NCBI GenBank assembly: GCA_021810565.1 | Contig: JAJZIM010000025.1 | Coordinates: forward strand, 1-40,853 | From: Bacillota bacterium | GTDB taxonomy: Bacteria; Bacillota; Sulfobacillia; JAJZIM01 | DNA length: 40,853 bases | Reading direction: 5' to 3' | Made by a program: the position numbers and the translations under genes | The notes under the pieces: model-generated | Seen by the model: the letters and a program-made list of their open reading frames with translations, nothing else | Database searches by the model: none | What the model was told of the DNA's origin: nothing | Part shown: positions 25,078 to 35,036 of the stretch, piece after piece | How positions within the stretch are numbered: the stretch's first letter is position 1 | Layout of the letters: each line of letters begins with the position of its first letter

Positions 25078-26859
25078 TCAGCCCCCCAGCTGGGCTTTCA
25101 ACTCCCGTGCCGCCCGCCGGTTCATCCCCGGGGTGGCGGCCAACTCCTCCTCCGAGGCCGCCCGGATGGCCTCCAGGGTGCCGAAGCGCTGCAGCAGGGC
25201 CTTGCGCCGCCGTGGCCCGATGCCCGGCACCTCGTCCAGCAGCGAGCGGATGCCCTGGCGGTCCCGCACCTTCCGATGGTAGCCCACGGCGAAGCGGTGG
25301 GCCTCGTCGCGCACCTGCTGCAACAGGCGCAGGGCCGGCGAAGAGCGCGGCAGGCGCAGCGGCTCCGGCCGATCGGGGGAGAACAACAGCTCCTCCTCCT
25401 TGGCCAGGGCCCAGGTGGGCACCCGGCTCACTCCCACCTCCTCCATGGCCTGGCGCACCGCCGACAGCTGTCCCCGGCCACCGTCCACCAGAACCAGGTC
25501 CGGCAAAGCCTGCGCTTCCCGGTACCGCCGCTGGACCGCCTCGGCCAGCATGCGAAAGTCGTCCTGACCCGCCACCTCCCGGATGCGCAGGCGCCGGTAG
25601 CCGTCCTTGTGCGGCTTGCCGTCCCGAAAGGACACGCAGGAGGCCACCGCCCCGGTTCCCTGCAGGTTGGAGACGTCGAAGCCCTCGATCTGCCGCGGCA
25701 CCTCCGGCAGTTCCAACACCGTGCGAAGCTCGTCCAAAGCGGCCTCGGCCCGGCCGTGGCGCTCCTCCAGGTAGAGCTCGGCGTTCTGGCGGGCCAGCTC
25801 CACCAGTGCCCGCATGGGCCCGCGCCGCGGGTGGCGCAGCTCGACCGCGCCGCCCCGCAGCCCGCGCAGCCACTCCCGCAAGAGCTCCGGTTCTTCGGGC
25901 TCCACCTGCAGGAAGACGCTGCGGGGAATGGTCGGCATCCCGGTGTAATATTGCTTGAGAAAGGCGGTCTGCACCGCCGTGTCGTCCCACCCCTCGGTGC
26001 CGGTGAGGGTGAACCCCTCCCGCCCCACCAGCTTGCCCGCCCGCACGGTGAACACCTGCGCCACGGCCACCCCGTCGCGCCTGGCCAGCCCCACCACGTC
26101 CTGGTCCCGCATCCCCGCGGACACCATCTTCTGCCGCGCGGTGACCTGCTCCACCGCGCGCAGCCGGTCCCGCAAGAGAGCCGCCCGCTCGAAATCCAAT
26201 GCCGCCGCCGCCCCCTCCATCTCCGCGCGCAGCCGCCGAACCACCGCCTCGCCCCGCCCCTCCAGGAAGGCGGCCAGCTGATCGGCCACCCCCCGGTACT
26301 CCTGCGGGGCCACCAGCCCGACGCAGGGAGCCAGGCACAGCTTCAGGTGGTAGTCCAGGCAGGGCCGCCCGGCCCGGGCGGCCTCCCTAAAGCGCACCTC
26401 GCCGCAGGTGCGCACCGGAAACACCCGCCGCACCAGGCGCAGGGTCTCCCGCATGGCCCCCACCTGCACGTAGGGCCCGAAATAGCGGGCGCCGTCGCGC
26501 TGCATGGACCGCACCACGGTCAGACGGGAAAACTCCTCGGCGCCCAGACGCAGGTACGGGTAGTGCTTGTCGTCGCGCAGCTGCACGTTGTAGGGCGGAC
26601 GGTGGCGCTTGATCAGGTTGCACTCCAGGATCAGCGCCTCCACCTCGGAGTCGGTGGCGATGCACTCCAGGTCCCGCGCCTTGGCCACCATCAGCCGGAT
26701 GCGGGGCGGCAGGCGATCCGGAGGTTGGAAATAGGCGCGGACCCGCTCCCGCAGGGAGCGGGCCTTCCCCACGTATAACACCCGGCCCGCGCCGTCCCGG
26801 AACAGGTACACCCCGGGATGCGTCGGGAAGCCGTGGGCGCGCTCGGCCAGATCGCTCAC
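25078..26859 (-). CDS. uvrC: Excinuclease ABC subunit C (UvrC)
   Basis: A 593-residue dual-incision nuclease of nucleotide excision repair. The GIY-YIG domain is at the N-terminus ([20 protein letters not shown], residues 16-35). Next come a cysteine-containing segment ([15 protein letters not shown]), the UVR motif ([16 protein letters not shown]) that binds UvrB, the RNase H-like nuclease ([31 protein letters not shown]) and C-terminal helix-hairpin-helix motifs ([14 protein letters not shown]). The GTG start at 26859 overlaps the uvrA stop as GTGA. uvrB is not in the window. Confidence 0.96.
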   Translation of the reverse strand: MSDLAERAHGFPTHPGVYLFRDGAGRVLYVGKARSLRERVRAYFQPPDRLPPRIRLMVAKARDLECIATDSEVEALILECNLIKRHRPPYNVQLRDDKHYPYLRLGAEEFSRLTVVRSMQRDGARYFGPYVQVGAMRETLRLVRRVFPVRTCGEVRFREAARAGRPCLDYHLKLCLAPCVGLVAPQEYRGVADQLAAFLEGRGEAVVRRLRAEMEGAAAALDFERAALLRDRLRAVEQVTARQKMVSAGMRDQDVVGLARRDGVAVAQVFTVRAGKLVGREGFTLTGTEGWDDTAVQTAFLKQYYTGMPTIPRSVFLQVEPEEPELLREWLRGLRGGAVELRHPRRGPMRALVELARQNAELYLEERHGRAEAALDELRTVLELPEVPRQIEGFDVSNLQGTGAVASCVSFRDGKPHKDGYRRLRIREVAGQDDFRMLAEAVQRRYREAQALPDLVLVDGGRGQLSAVRQAMEEVGVSRVPTWALAKEEELLFSPDRPEPLRLPRSSPALRLLQQVRDEAHRFAVGYHRKVRDRQGIRSLLDEVPGIGPRRRKALLQRFGTLEAIRAASEEELAATPGMNRRAARELKAQLGG

Positions 26860-29747
26860 GGCCGGCTGGCCACCTTGGCCTCGGACCGCCCCAAAAGGGA
26901 GGCCAGATACCGCCCGGTGTGGGATTCCGGGCAGGCAGCCACCGCTTCCGGCGTGCCCTGGGCCACGATGCGGCCGCCCTCCTCGCCGCCCTCGGGTCCC
27001 AGGTCGATCAGGTAGTCGGCCGTCTTCACCACGTCCAGGTTGTGCTCGATGACCAGCACCGTGTTGCCTCCCTCCACCAGACGCTGCAGCACGTCCAGCA
27101 GGTGCTGCACGTCGGCGGGGTGCAGCCCCGTGGTGGGCTCATCCAGGACGTAGAGGGTGCGCCCGTCGCCCCGGCGGGACAATTCCGTGGCCAGCTTGAC
27201 CCGCTGGGCTTCCCCCCCCGAGAGGGTGGTGGCCGGCTGGCCCAAGGTGATGTAGCCCAGACCCACATCCCGCAGGGTGGTCAGCCGCTCCCGGATGCGG
27301 GGATGGTGCCGGAAGAACTCCGTCGCCTCCTCCACCGTCATGTCCAGGACGTCGGCGACGGACTTGCCGCGGTATTTCACCTCCAAGGTCTCCCGGTTGT
27401 AGCGGCGGCCCTTGCAGACCTCGCAGGGCACGTAGACGTCGGGCAGAAAATGCATCTCGATGCGCAGGATGCCGTCCCCTTTGCAGGCCTCGCACCGTCC
27501 GCCCCGCTTGTTGAAGGAGAAGCGCCCCGGCAGGTAGCCCCGCGCCCGGGCCTCGGGAGTCAGGGCGAAGATTGCTCGGATCAGGTCGAAGACGCCGGTG
27601 TAGGTGGCGGGATTGGAGCGGGGCGTGCGCCCGATGGGCGACTGGTCCACGTTGACCACCCGGCGCAGCTGCTCCGCCCCCAACAGGGTGTCGTGCTCCC
27701 CGGGGCGCTCCCGACCGCCCTGGAGCCGCTGGGCCAGGGCCCGGACCAGCACCTCGTTCACCAGGGTGCTCTTGCCCGAGCCGGATACTCCCGTGACGCA
27801 GGTGAACAGGCCCAGGGGGAAGGCCGCATCCACGCCGCACAAATTGTGCTCCCGGGCGCCGCGCACCTCCAGCCAGCGCCCCCCCGGCGCTCGCCGCACC
27901 TCGGGCACCTCGATCCGCCGCTTGCCGCTCAGGAACTGCCCGGTGATGGACTGGGGCTGGGCCATCACCTCCGCCACGGTGCCCGCGGCCACCACGTGCC
28001 CCCCGGCGGCCCCGGCACCCGGCCCGATGTCGACCAGGTGGTCGGCGGCGAGCCAGGTCTCCTCGTCATGCTCCACCACCAGCAGGGTGTTGCCCAGGTC
28101 CCGCAGCCGCTTCAGGGTGGCCAGCAGGCGCGCGTTGTCCCGGGGGTGCAGCCCGATGCTGGGCTCGTCCAGGATGTAGAGCACCCCCACCAGGCCGGAG
28201 CCGATCTGGGTGGCCAGCCGGATGCGCTGGGCCTCACCGCCGGCCAGGGTGCCCGCCGCGCGGTCCAGGGTCAGGTAGTCCAAGCCCACGTCCGTGAGAA
28301 AGCCCAGGCGCGACCGGATCTCCTTCAGGATCTGGTGGGCGATCACGGCCTCCCGCGGGGAAAGCTCCAGGCCGTCCAGGAAGTCCCGAGCTTGGCGCAC
28401 CGTGCGGGCCGTGAGTTCGGCGATGGACAACCCCCCCACCGTCACCGCCAGCACTTCCGGCCGCAGCCTGGCACCCTGGCAGGCGGGACAAGGGTGCTGG
28501 CTCATGAACTCCTCGATCTCCAGCCGGGCGGCCTCGCCGGTCGCCTCGCGGTGGCGCCGCTCCAAATTGGCCACCACCCCGGTGAAGTACACCTGCTCCT
28601 CCCGCCAGCGGCCATAGGGGCTGCGATAGCGGAAGGAGATGCGCTCCTCCCCCGCCCCGCGCAGGATGACCTGCCGCCACCGCTCGTCCAGTTCGCCCCA
28701 CGGCAGGTCCAGAGAGAAGCCGAAATGCCGGGCCACGGCGGACAAAAGCTGCGGGTAGTAGCCCGACGAGCCGCGGCTCCAGGGGATCACCGCCCCCTCA
28801 GCCAGGGTCAGCCGAGGGTTGATCACCAGCTCCGGATCCACCTCCCGCCGATAGCCCAGGCCGGTGCAAACCGGGCAGGCCCCATAGGGGCTGTTGAAGG
28901 AGAACATGCGGGGGGACAGCTCCTCCAGGGAGAAGCCGCAACCCGGGCAGGCCAGCCGCTGGGAGAAGAGCATTTGCTCGGCATCCACCACCTGCACGGC
29001 GGCCAGGCCGTCGGCCTGGGCCAGGGCGGTCTCCAGGGAGTCCGCCAGTCGGGACTCGATGCCCGGACGCACCACCAGCCGGTCCACCACGATCTCCACC
29101 GTGTGCTGGCGGTTCTTCTCCAGCGCGATCTCCTCGGAGAGTTCCCGCACGGTCCCGTCCACGCGCACCCGCACGAAGCCCGCTCGGCGCGCCTCCGCCA
29201 AGGCCTTCTCGTGCTCCCCCTTGCGGCCGCGCACCACCGGCGCCAGGACCAGGATCCGCGTCTCGGACGGCAGGCGCAGCACCGCGTCCACCATCTGCTC
29301 CACCGCCTGCTGCTCCACGGCCCGCCCGCAATGGGGACAGTGGGGATGTCCCACCCGAGCGTAGAGCAGGCGCAGATAGTCGTAGATCTCCGTCACCGTA
29401 CCCACCGTGGAGCGCGGGTTGCGGCTGCCGGACTTCTGGTCGATGGATATGGCGGGGGACAGGCCCTCGATGTAGTCCACATCGGGCTTGTCCATCTGTC
29501 CTAGGAACTGGCGGGCATAGGTCGAAAGCGACTCCACGTACCGGCGCTGCCCCTCGGCGTAGATGGTGTCGAAGGCCAGGCTGGACTTGCCGCTGCCGGA
29601 CAGCCCGGTGATCACCACCAGCCGATCCCGAGGAATCGTTAGGTCGATGTTCTTGAGGTTGTGCTGGCGCGCGCCGCGCACCACGATCTTATCCGTGGAC
29701 AAAAGCAGCCCGGACCCTGCCGCCGGGCGGTCACCTCCCCTTTGCAT
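26856..29747 (-). CDS. uvrA: Excinuclease ABC subunit A (UvrA)
   Basis: A 963-residue damage-recognition ATPase with two ABC modules. The first P-loop is GLSGSGKS and the second GVSGSGKS, with matching signatures [13 protein letters not shown] and [13 protein letters not shown]. Zinc-module cysteines are visible in [20 protein letters not shown] and CEVC. The family start pattern [18 protein letters not shown] begins at about residue 19. The ATG at 29747 sits inside a likely -10 hexamer, and AAAGGGGAGGTGA lies just after it, so the true start may be a downstream non-ATG codon such as the TTG before STDK. Confidence 0.96.
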   Translation of the reverse strand: MQRGGDRPAAGSGLLLSTDKIVVRGARQHNLKNIDLTIPRDRLVVITGLSGSGKSSLAFDTIYAEGQRRYVESLSTYARQFLGQMDKPDVDYIEGLSPAISIDQKSGSRNPRSTVGTVTEIYDYLRLLYARVGHPHCPHCGRAVEQQAVEQMVDAVLRLPSETRILVLAPVVRGRKGEHEKALAEARRAGFVRVRVDGTVRELSEEIALEKNRQHTVEIVVDRLVVRPGIESRLADSLETALAQADGLAAVQVVDAEQMLFSQRLACPGCGFSLEELSPRMFSFNSPYGACPVCTGLGYRREVDPELVINPRLTLAEGAVIPWSRGSSGYYPQLLSAVARHFGFSLDLPWGELDERWRQVILRGAGEERISFRYRSPYGRWREEQVYFTGVVANLERRHREATGEAARLEIEEFMSQHPCPACQGARLRPEVLAVTVGGLSIAELTARTVRQARDFLDGLELSPREAVIAHQILKEIRSRLGFLTDVGLDYLTLDRAAGTLAGGEAQRIRLATQIGSGLVGVLYILDEPSIGLHPRDNARLLATLKRLRDLGNTLLVVEHDEETWLAADHLVDIGPGAGAAGGHVVAAGTVAEVMAQPQSITGQFLSGKRRIEVPEVRRAPGGRWLEVRGAREHNLCGVDAAFPLGLFTCVTGVSGSGKSTLVNEVLVRALAQRLQGGRERPGEHDTLLGAEQLRRVVNVDQSPIGRTPRSNPATYTGVFDLIRAIFALTPEARARGYLPGRFSFNKRGGRCEACKGDGILRIEMHFLPDVYVPCEVCKGRRYNRETLEVKYRGKSVADVLDMTVEEATEFFRHHPRIRERLTTLRDVGLGYITLGQPATTLSGGEAQRVKLATELSRRGDGRTLYVLDEPTTGLHPADVQHLLDVLQRLVEGGNTVLVIEHNLDVVKTADYLIDLGPEGGEEGGRIVAQGTPEAVAACPESHTGRYLASLLGRSEAKVASRP

Positions 29748-29775
29748 GGTAGCACTTCCGGCCTTTCCGCGTCAA
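29746..29775 (-). promoter_or_regulatory. Candidate uvrA promoter
   Basis: On the minus strand TTGACG (29770-29775), an 18-base spacer and TACCAT (29746-29751) resemble a sigma-A promoter, 5 and 4 matches respectively. The -10 overlaps the first ATG of uvrA, which would place transcription start after that ATG. No LexA-type (GAACnnnnGTTC) box was found nearby. Confidence 0.35.
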
Positions 29776-29793
29776 AGGATCCGCCGGGGGGCG

Positions 29794-29828
29794 AAAAAGC
29801 GGGAGCCCGCCGTCTCCGACGGGCCCCC
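29794..29828 (-). terminator. Intrinsic terminator of the zinc-ribbon gene
   Basis: In the minus-strand RNA GGGGGCCCGUCG pairs with CGGCGGGCUCCC (two G-U pairs) around a GAGA tetraloop, followed by GCUUUUU. It lies 18 bases after the stop of the zinc-ribbon gene and isolates it from uvrA. Confidence 0.8.
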
Positions 29829-29846
29829 GCGCACCGCTCCCCCGCT

Positions 29847-30131
29847 TCAGGAATACTGGCTCTGCTGCTTGGCGAAACACTCCCGGCAGTACACCGGTCG
29901 GTCGAAGCGCGGCTTGAAAGGCACCTGGGTCGGCTCGCCACACCCGTCACAGATGACGTCGTGCATCTCCCGCGGCTGGCGCTCTCCCGCCGCGCTACGC
30001 CGCTTGCTGCGGCAATCCCGACAGCGCACCGGCTCGTTCTGAAACCCCTTGGCCGCATAGAACTCCTGCTCGCCCACGGTGAAGATGAACTCCGCCCCAC
30101 AGTCCTTGCACTTCAGAACCTTGTCCTCCAA
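29847..30131 (-). CDS. Small zinc-ribbon protein (two CxxC pairs in each half)
   Basis: A 94-residue protein. The first ribbon is CKDCGAEF ... CRDCRSKR and the second [26 protein letters not shown]. This is the widespread Firmicute zf-trcl/CxxC-type family of unknown function; it is too small to be an enzyme and may bind nucleic acid or ribosomes. The start is TTG at 30129-30131, which reproduces the family N-terminus (MEDK.L.CKDCG). It stands alone between its own promoter and terminator. Confidence 0.82.
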   Translation of the reverse strand: MEDKVLKCKDCGAEFIFTVGEQEFYAAKGFQNEPVRCRDCRSKRRSAAGERQPREMHDVICDGCGEPTQVPFKPRFDRPVYCRECFAKQQSQYS

Positions 30132-30228
30132 TGGCCCACAGTTCCCCTTTCCCCGATTGATTGCTTAGCGGGCCTGCCGCAAGGAACCAAGCGCAAATGT
30201 CTTTGGTCTGCCGGTGCTAAGCGCTCTT

Positions 30229-30258
30229 ATTATATAACCAGAGCTGCCAAAAAATCAA
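30229..30258 (-). promoter_or_regulatory. Promoter of the zinc-ribbon gene
   Basis: TTGATT (30253-30258), an 18-base spacer and a perfect TATAAT (30229-30234) on the minus strand. The leader to the TTG at 30131 would be about 90 bases. Confidence 0.65.
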
Positions 30259-30283
30259 GCAGCGAGCCAAATTCTTGAGGCCC

Positions 30284-30697
30284 TCAGGAGAAGGCCTCAG
30301 CGCTGTCCACGGTGCGCAGCCGTTCGATGCGGTTGGTGAGGTCCATGATCTCCCGGTTCAGCTTTACCACCTGGGCCCGGGCATGCCGAAACAGGCGGTA
30401 GTTTTCCGCCAGGAAGACCACCCTCCCGCGCTGCGCCTCCCGAACGAACCGCATCCTGGTCCGGCCCTGGTCGGAGAAAGACAGGTAGGTGAAGGGGCCG
30501 TGGCGGTGAGCCCCCGCCGCGCAACTGCAGTTCTTCTTCCCGCATTGCTTGTACTGCTGCACCACCGAGCCCTTCAGCAGCGGCGCGCCCTCCAAGAGCA
30601 CCCCTTCCCAGACGGCACGCTGAAGCATCAGGCGGCGCATGGCTTCCTGGCAGAACTTTAGCTCCGAGGTGGCGACCATTACTCCCCTTTGTGCCAT
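30284..30697 (-). CDS. DUF6788 family protein
   Basis: A 137-residue protein with the family core GSVVQQYKQCGKKNCSCAAG followed by HGPFTYLSF and a helical C-terminus. The two close cysteine pairs suggest a metal site or a nucleic-acid-binding knuckle. The family is common on plasmids and near mobile elements, but its function is unknown. The ATG at 30697 has no clear Shine-Dalgarno; an internal ATG at 30679 follows GGGGAG at tight spacing. It lies just after flagellar genes in the same direction. Confidence 0.72.
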   Translation of the reverse strand: MAQRGVMVATSELKFCQEAMRRLMLQRAVWEGVLLEGAPLLKGSVVQQYKQCGKKNCSCAAGAHRHGPFTYLSFSDQGRTRMRFVREAQRGRVVFLAENYRLFRHARAQVVKLNREIMDLTNRIERLRTVDSAEAFS

Positions 30698-30711
30698 CTT
30701 CCCGTACCACG

Positions 30712-31164
30712 CTATCTCCGGCTGTCCAAAAGCGGCAGGCGCCGACCTCCGGACAGGTCTCCGCTCAGGAAGGCCCGCATGCCCTCCTCGCCGCGGCGCA
30801 ACTCCTGCAGCTTCTGCCCGGTGGCCAGCATGCGATCGTGCAGCATTTCCCGGTTCTCCTCGTCCAAACGCAGAATCTCCCGCACCAGACTCTGCACCTC
30901 TTCCAGCAGGGGCCCGATGGCCTCGCCCCCGGGGGCACCCCGCAGGCTCTCCCGCGGCTCGGCCACGTTATCCTCCAGCCCCCGCAGGTAGTCCAAAAGG
31001 TGGGCGCGCACCTCGGTTACGGCTCGAGCCTCCTCGACCCGCCCGTCCCGCAGGGCTTGGGCCTGCACGACGGCCAGGTTGCGGATCTGCCGGCAGGCCC
31101 GGATCTCCTCCAAGGTGCCCTCCATGATCTCGGCCAGTTGCCGCCGCGCCGTCGACTTCCCCAT
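30712..31164 (-). CDS. Coiled-coil protein of the flagellar flgM-flgN cluster, function unknown
   Basis: A 150-residue, highly charged, helix-rich protein without membrane segments. The central part (LLEEVQSLVREILRLDEENREML) is a clear heptad-type coiled coil. The ATG at 31164 shares a base with the flgN stop (TGATG), so it is translated with flgN. It resembles small export chaperones (FliT/FlgN class) in size and composition, but no signature confirms this. In Bacillus the genes after flgN are the hook-associated proteins flgK and flgL, which are not here. Confidence 0.6.
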   Translation of the reverse strand: MGKSTARRQLAEIMEGTLEEIRACRQIRNLAVVQAQALRDGRVEEARAVTEVRAHLLDYLRGLEDNVAEPRESLRGAPGGEAIGPLLEEVQSLVREILRLDEENREMLHDRMLATGQKLQELRRGEEGMRAFLSGDLSGGRRLPLLDSRR

Positions 31165-31658
31165 CACGCCCTCTGATCCAAAAAGCTCTTCTTGTCGCGT
31201 TGCGGCCACTCCCCATCCTGGCCGTAGGCCACCGGTGCGGCGCCGCTGCCCAACAGCTCCATCACGAAGGACACGTAGGTCATGGACTGGCGGATGAGTT
31301 CCTCGTTCTGCCGGTTGATGTCCCGCAACCGCTCCATCTGACCCAAAAACCGCCGTTGCAGGCTCAACAGTTGCCGACCCTCCCGTTCGGGCAACTGCTC
31401 CGCCCACCACACGATGGTGCGCTCGCCGACCGCTTCCGCCGGTGATTCGCCGTGCTCTTGCCGCAACGACTCCTCGCTACGCCCGCGCTCCCGCTCCAAC
31501 TCTCCGATGCGCGTGAAAAGCAACTGCTCACCGCGCAGGATGTCTTCCATCTCCTGGATTTTGCCTCCCAGAAGGGCACCCTGCAGCTTGCCGGCCAGGT
31601 CGGTCAGCGCCGTGTAGGCCTCCAACTCCTGCGTCAAAATGGCCTTCAGTTCCCGCAA
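31164..31658 (-). CDS. flgN: Flagellar export chaperone FlgN
   Basis: About 164 residues, all-helical. The opening pattern RELKAILTQELEAYTALTDLAGKLQGALLGG and the later QNEELIRQSMTYVSFVMELL match FlgN proteins, which keep hook-associated proteins FlgK and FlgL export-ready in the cytoplasm. I chose TTG 31658 because GGGAGG lies 8 bases before it; GTG 31667 runs directly into that Shine-Dalgarno. It is 53 bases downstream of flgM in the same operon. Confidence 0.78.
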   Translation of the reverse strand: MRELKAILTQELEAYTALTDLAGKLQGALLGGKIQEMEDILRGEQLLFTRIGELERERGRSEESLRQEHGESPAEAVGERTIVWWAEQLPEREGRQLLSLQRRFLGQMERLRDINRQNEELIRQSMTYVSFVMELLGSGAAPVAYGQDGEWPQRDKKSFLDQRA

Positions 31659-31711
31659 GGCATGCACCTCCCGCCGCGATCGCTCGGTCTTGCGACCGTG
31701 AGCGCCGTGTC

Positions 31712-32005
31712 CTAGGCCAGACGGTCCACCAGGCTGCGGCCCAGCATCTTCTCGGCCACCTGCCTACCCGGAGGATGATAGGTACCCTGAGCCACCGTGC
31801 GGCGCAAGGCAGCCACCTTCCCCGGGCGCACTTCCGGCGCGTTGGCCAGGGCCTGCTTGGCCTTCTGCACCTCCTGACCACGTTGGGACAGGGTCAGGGA
31901 ATCCACCGGTTGGGCGTTGGTCCCGCCGGGTCTTTGCTTACCCTGGCTCTCCTGCTGGATGTACACGTGCAACACCTGATCGATCTGCCGACCGGAGATC
32001 ATCAT
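31712..32005 (-). CDS. flgM: Anti-sigma-28 factor FlgM
   Basis: A 97-residue protein. The N-half (MMISGRQIDQVLHVYIQQ) is followed by a polar, probably disordered linker, and the C-half has the sigma-binding pattern DSLTLSQRGQEVQKAKQALANAPEVR plus a helix with VAEKMLGRSL. FlgM binds SigD and blocks late flagellar genes until the hook is complete. The start is the first of two ATGs at 32005, with GGGAGG 8 bases upstream. A SigD-like promoter lies about 130 bases upstream. Confidence 0.85.
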   Translation of the reverse strand: MMISGRQIDQVLHVYIQQESQGKQRPGGTNAQPVDSLTLSQRGQEVQKAKQALANAPEVRPGKVAALRRTVAQGTYHPPGRQVAEKMLGRSLVDRLA

Positions 32006-32135
32006 CTCCCGTCCCTCCCGCCCTTCCTGGGGTCTTCCCCATCCACTCATTTCCTCGATTTTTGTGCAACGTTCCTGTAGGGCCAAAACAAACAAAATGA
32101 ACCCGTCTAAAGGCAAGAGGCCCTGACAACAGCTC

Positions 32136-32161
32136 CTATCGGCTATCTATCTCTCACTTTC
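32136..32161 (-). promoter_or_regulatory. SigD (sigma-28) type promoter of flgM-flgN
   Basis: On the minus strand GAAA (32158-32161), a 14-base spacer and GCCGATAG (32136-32143) closely match the SigD consensus TAAA-N15-GCCGATAA. It lies right after the yvyF stop, as in Bacillus, where flgM has its own SigD promoter. The leader would be about 120 bases. Confidence 0.6.
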
Positions 32162-32531
32162 TCTTGATCCTGTCCGCTATGTGCAGGCTGCTCTTGTCCT
32201 GAGGCTGCGGCCCCCGCAGGGACTGCTCCAGCTCCCTGAGGCAGCGCGGGCAGAAGCGCCCCCCCGGGATCGGCTCCCCGCACCGCTGGCAGCGCAACGG
32301 CGAGGATGCCTGGGACATGATCAGACGGCCTTCCCGCAAGAAACGCAGGATCCGCCCCTCGTCCAGGCCGCTGCGCTCGGCCAGTTCCTCCACCGTCAGC
32401 TGGGGCTCCCGCGCCAAAAACTCCCGCAGCCGGTCGAAATCCTCGTCCTCCTGCTTGAGGCAGGCGGGGCACAGGCCCCGCGCTCCCACGAAGGCCACCT
32501 TGCCGCAGGCGGCGCAGTTACCCAAAGGCAA
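32154..32531 (-). CDS. yvyF: Flagellar operon protein YvyF
   Basis: A 125-residue protein. A zinc knuckle at the N-terminus (CAACGKVAFVGARGLCPACL) precedes a helical DNA-binding-like region (LTVEELAERSGLDEGRILRFLREGRL) and a second zinc pair (CQRCGEPIPGGRFCPRCL). This is the arrangement of the YvyF/TIGR03826 family, found before flgM in Bacillus and modulating flagellar gene expression. The start is TTG 32531 with AGGGGGGA upstream. It lies 14 bases downstream of metK. Confidence 0.82.
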   Translation of the reverse strand: MPLGNCAACGKVAFVGARGLCPACLKQEDEDFDRLREFLAREPQLTVEELAERSGLDEGRILRFLREGRLIMSQASSPLRCQRCGEPIPGGRFCPRCLRELEQSLRGPQPQDKSSLHIADRIKRK

Positions 32532-32545
32532 GGTCGATCCCCCCT

Positions 32546-33748
32546 CTAGGCGCCGGCGGCGACCCTGCCGGCTTCCTCCCGCAACAGCGCCGCCCGGTCC
32601 GTGCGCTCCCAGGCCACGTCCAGTTCCGTCCGCCCGAAGTGTCCATAGGCGGCCAGGGCCCGATAGACGGGTCGGCGCAGGTCCAATTGGCGGATGACGG
32701 CCCCCGGACGCAGGTCGAAATGGCGGAGCACCAACTCCTCGATGCGGTCATCCGGCAGCACCCCCGTGCCCGCGGTGTCCACCAGCAACGACACCGGATG
32801 CGCCACCCCGATGGCATAGGCGATCTGCACCTCGCAGCGCCTAGCCAGGCCGGCCGCGACCACGTTCTTGGCCACCCAGCGGGCCGCATACGCCCCTGAA
32901 CGGTCCACCTTGGTCGGATCTTTGCCGGAGAAACAGCCGCCGCCGTGCCGGGCATAGCCGCCGTAGGTGTCCACAATGATCTTGCGCCCGGTAAGCCCCG
33001 TGTCCCCCTGCGGCCCCCCCACCACGAAGCGGCCCGTGGGGTTCACCAGGATCCGCGTGTGCTGGTCCAGGAGCTGTTCCGGCAGCACCCGGGACACCAC
33101 CCGCTCCCGCAGGTCGGCGGCCAATTGGTGCTGGTTGACCTCAGGGCTGTGCTGCGCGGACAACACCACCGTGTCCACGCGCGTGGGCCTGCCGTTGACG
33201 TACTCCACCGTCACCTGGCTTTTCCCGTCCGGTCGCAGGTAGGGCAACTCCCCGTTGCGGCGCACCTCGGCCAAACGCCGGGTGAGATGGTGGGCCAGGG
33301 ATATCGGCAGGGGCATCAGCTCCGGCGTCTCGTCGCAGGCGAAGCCGAAGACCATGCCCTGATCTCCCGCCCCCAGCTCCCGCTCCTCCTCGCCCTCCCG
33401 ACTCTCCATGGCCTCGTCCACCCCCTGGGCGATGTCGGGGGACTGCTCGTCGATGGAGGTCAGCACGGCGCAGGTGTCCGCGTCGAACCCGTACTTGGCC
33501 CTGGTGTAGCCGATGCCGCGCACGGTTTCCCTGGCCACCCGGGGCATGTCCACATAGCAGTTGGTGCTGATCTCTCCCGCCAAGAGCACCAGCCCCGTGG
33601 TCAAGAGCGTCTCGCAAGCCACCCGGGCGTTGGGGTCCTGGGCCAGGATGGCGTCCAGGATGGCGTCGGATATCTGATCGGCCATCTTGTCCGGATGGCC
33701 CTCGGTCACCGATTCGGAGGTGAAAAGCACGCGCCGCAAAGCAAGCAT
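32546..33748 (-). CDS. metK: S-adenosylmethionine synthetase (MetK)
   Basis: A 400-residue enzyme making SAM from methionine and ATP. Signatures are [57 protein letters not shown] and [19 protein letters not shown]. The start is ATG 33748 preceded by a G-run; upstream in-frame codons lie over the promoter. It has its own promoter at the end of fabZ. I found no SAM riboswitch in the short leader. SAM supply also serves the DNA and membrane methyltransferases in this window. Confidence 0.96.
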   Translation of the reverse strand: MLALRRVLFTSESVTEGHPDKMADQISDAILDAILAQDPNARVACETLLTTGLVLLAGEISTNCYVDMPRVARETVRGIGYTRAKYGFDADTCAVLTSIDEQSPDIAQGVDEAMESREGEEERELGAGDQGMVFGFACDETPELMPLPISLAHHLTRRLAEVRRNGELPYLRPDGKSQVTVEYVNGRPTRVDTVVLSAQHSPEVNQHQLAADLRERVVSRVLPEQLLDQHTRILVNPTGRFVVGGPQGDTGLTGRKIIVDTYGGYARHGGGCFSGKDPTKVDRSGAYAARWVAKNVVAAGLARRCEVQIAYAIGVAHPVSLLVDTAGTGVLPDDRIEELVLRHFDLRPGAVIRQLDLRRPVYRALAAYGHFGRTELDVAWERTDRAALLREEAGRVAAGA

Positions 33749-33812
33749 CCCCCCAGCAAAAAATCGAACCGACCCGCCCCCGCCCTCGGAAGCCGAGCCT
33801 GGTTCCAGACCC

Positions 33813-33841
33813 ACTCTACCATAGGCCTTCTCACGGGTCAA
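33813..33841 (-). promoter_or_regulatory. metK promoter
   Basis: TTGACC (33836-33841), exactly 17 bases, then TAGAGT (33813-33818) on the minus strand. The -35 hexamer contains the fabZ stop codon, so metK can be expressed apart from the upstream flagellar/cell-shape operon. Confidence 0.55.
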
Positions 33842-34263
33842 GGCGCGGTGACGGCGAAGGTGATCTCGGCCTGGGCCACCAGTCGCTCCCCCACGAAGGC
33901 CTTGGCCGCCCCCTTCCCCAGATCGCCCCGCATGCGGACGAGGTCCACCTCGATGCGCAACTGGTCTCCCGGCAGCACCTGGCGGCGAAAACGCACCCGA
34001 TCCGCCCCGCCGAACAGGCCCAGCTTGCCCCGGTGCTCCTCCGTGGAGAGGATCATCAAAGCGCCCACCTGCGCCATGGCCTCCAACACCAGCACCCCGG
34101 GCATGATGGGGTGGCCGGGGAAATGGCCCTGGAAATACGGCTCGTTGGCCGACACGTTCTTGAGCCCCACCGCCCGCCGGCCCGGCTCCAGCTCCAGGAT
34201 CCGATCCACCAACAAGAAGGGGTAGCGGTGTGGAATGATGGCCATGATCTCCTGCAGATTCAT
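33838..34263 (-). CDS. fabZ: 3-hydroxyacyl-ACP dehydratase FabZ
   Basis: A 141-residue hotdog-fold dehydratase of fatty acid synthesis. The active-site His is in [13 protein letters not shown] and the Glu in [12 protein letters not shown]. The N-terminus [20 protein letters not shown] and FLLVDR loop are typical of FabZ rather than FabA. It starts at ATG 34263, 7 bases after the flhP stop. The same placement after flhP is found in Bacillus (ywpB). Confidence 0.95.
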   Translation of the reverse strand: MNLQEIMAIIPHRYPFLLVDRILELEPGRRAVGLKNVSANEPYFQGHFPGHPIMPGVLVLEAMAQVGALMILSTEEHRGKLGLFGGADRVRFRRQVLPGDQLRIEVDLVRMRGDLGKGAAKAFVGERLVAQAEITFAVTAP

Positions 34264-34270
34264 CCTGGGG

Positions 34271-35020
34271 CTAGCTTCCCACCTGATTGGCCAAGGTGTA
34301 GACCTTGCCGGACACCTGCACCGCCATGCCGTCCATCTGGTACGCCCGCTCCTCGGTGATCAGTCGGTACATGGCTTGGGTCATGCTCACATTGGACTGC
34401 TCCAAGGCGCGCTGGCGCACCACTCCAAGCTCTCCCTGTCCCGGGGTGCCGGTCTGGGGGGTTCCCGAGTTGGCCGTGGCCAGGAAGATGCCTCCCCCGG
34501 CATCCTGCAGCCCCTGGGGATTCACGAAGTCGGCCAGGGACAGCTGACCCACCGCCTGGGGCTGGCCGTTGACCTTGGCGGTGATCGCCCCGTGGGCGGA
34601 CACCGTCACCGAGGTGTAGCCCGCCGGCAAAGTCAGCTTGCCGGCGCTGCCCAGGAGGTAGTAGCCCCGGGGGTTTACCAGGTTGCCGTTGGCGTCGGGC
34701 AGGAAGTGTCCCGCCCGGGTGTAGCCGGTGGAGCCATTGGGCAGCTGGACTTGGAAGAAGCCCCGGCCCTGGATGGCCAGATCCGTGGGCACGCTGGTGA
34801 CCTGGAGTGCTCCTTGGGCGAAGGAGGTCTGGGTGGCCGCCATTCCCACCCCGTTGCCGACCACGGCGCCGTTCACGGTCTGGTACAAAAGATCGCGAAA
34901 GTCGGCTCGGCCAGCCTTGAAGCCTAAGCTCTGAAGGTTGGCCATGTTGTTGGCGTTCACATCCAGGGACCGCTGCTCGGCCACCAAACCCGTGGTGGCG
35001 AGCTCCATCATCCGCAGCAT
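34271..35020 (-). CDS. flhP: Flagellar hook-basal body protein FlhP (FlgG-like distal rod)
   Basis: A 249-residue rod/hook family protein. It has the N-terminal rod motif [15 protein letters not shown], a D1 domain with [24 protein letters not shown], and a C-terminal helix ([21 protein letters not shown]). These proteins polymerise in the distal rod of the flagellum and are exported without a signal peptide. ATG 35020 with GGGGAGG 9 bases upstream. It follows flhO by 16 bases. Confidence 0.88.
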   Translation of the reverse strand: MLRMMELATTGLVAEQRSLDVNANNMANLQSLGFKAGRADFRDLLYQTVNGAVVGNGVGMAATQTSFAQGALQVTSVPTDLAIQGRGFFQVQLPNGSTGYTRAGHFLPDANGNLVNPRGYYLLGSAGKLTLPAGYTSVTVSAHGAITAKVNGQPQAVGQLSLADFVNPQGLQDAGGGIFLATANSGTPQTGTPGQGELGVVRQRALEQSNVSMTQAMYRLITEERAYQMDGMAVQVSGKVYTLANQVGS

Positions 35021-35036
35021 CGATGGTCGCCTCCCC

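Noticed and set aside
26919-29504. Long plus-strand open frame opposite uvrA
   Set aside because: His/Gln/Gly-rich antisense shadow of uvrA; no start signal or family.
33749-33812. SAM riboswitch before metK
   Set aside because: The leader is short and shows none of the conserved SAM-I kink-turn or core sequences.
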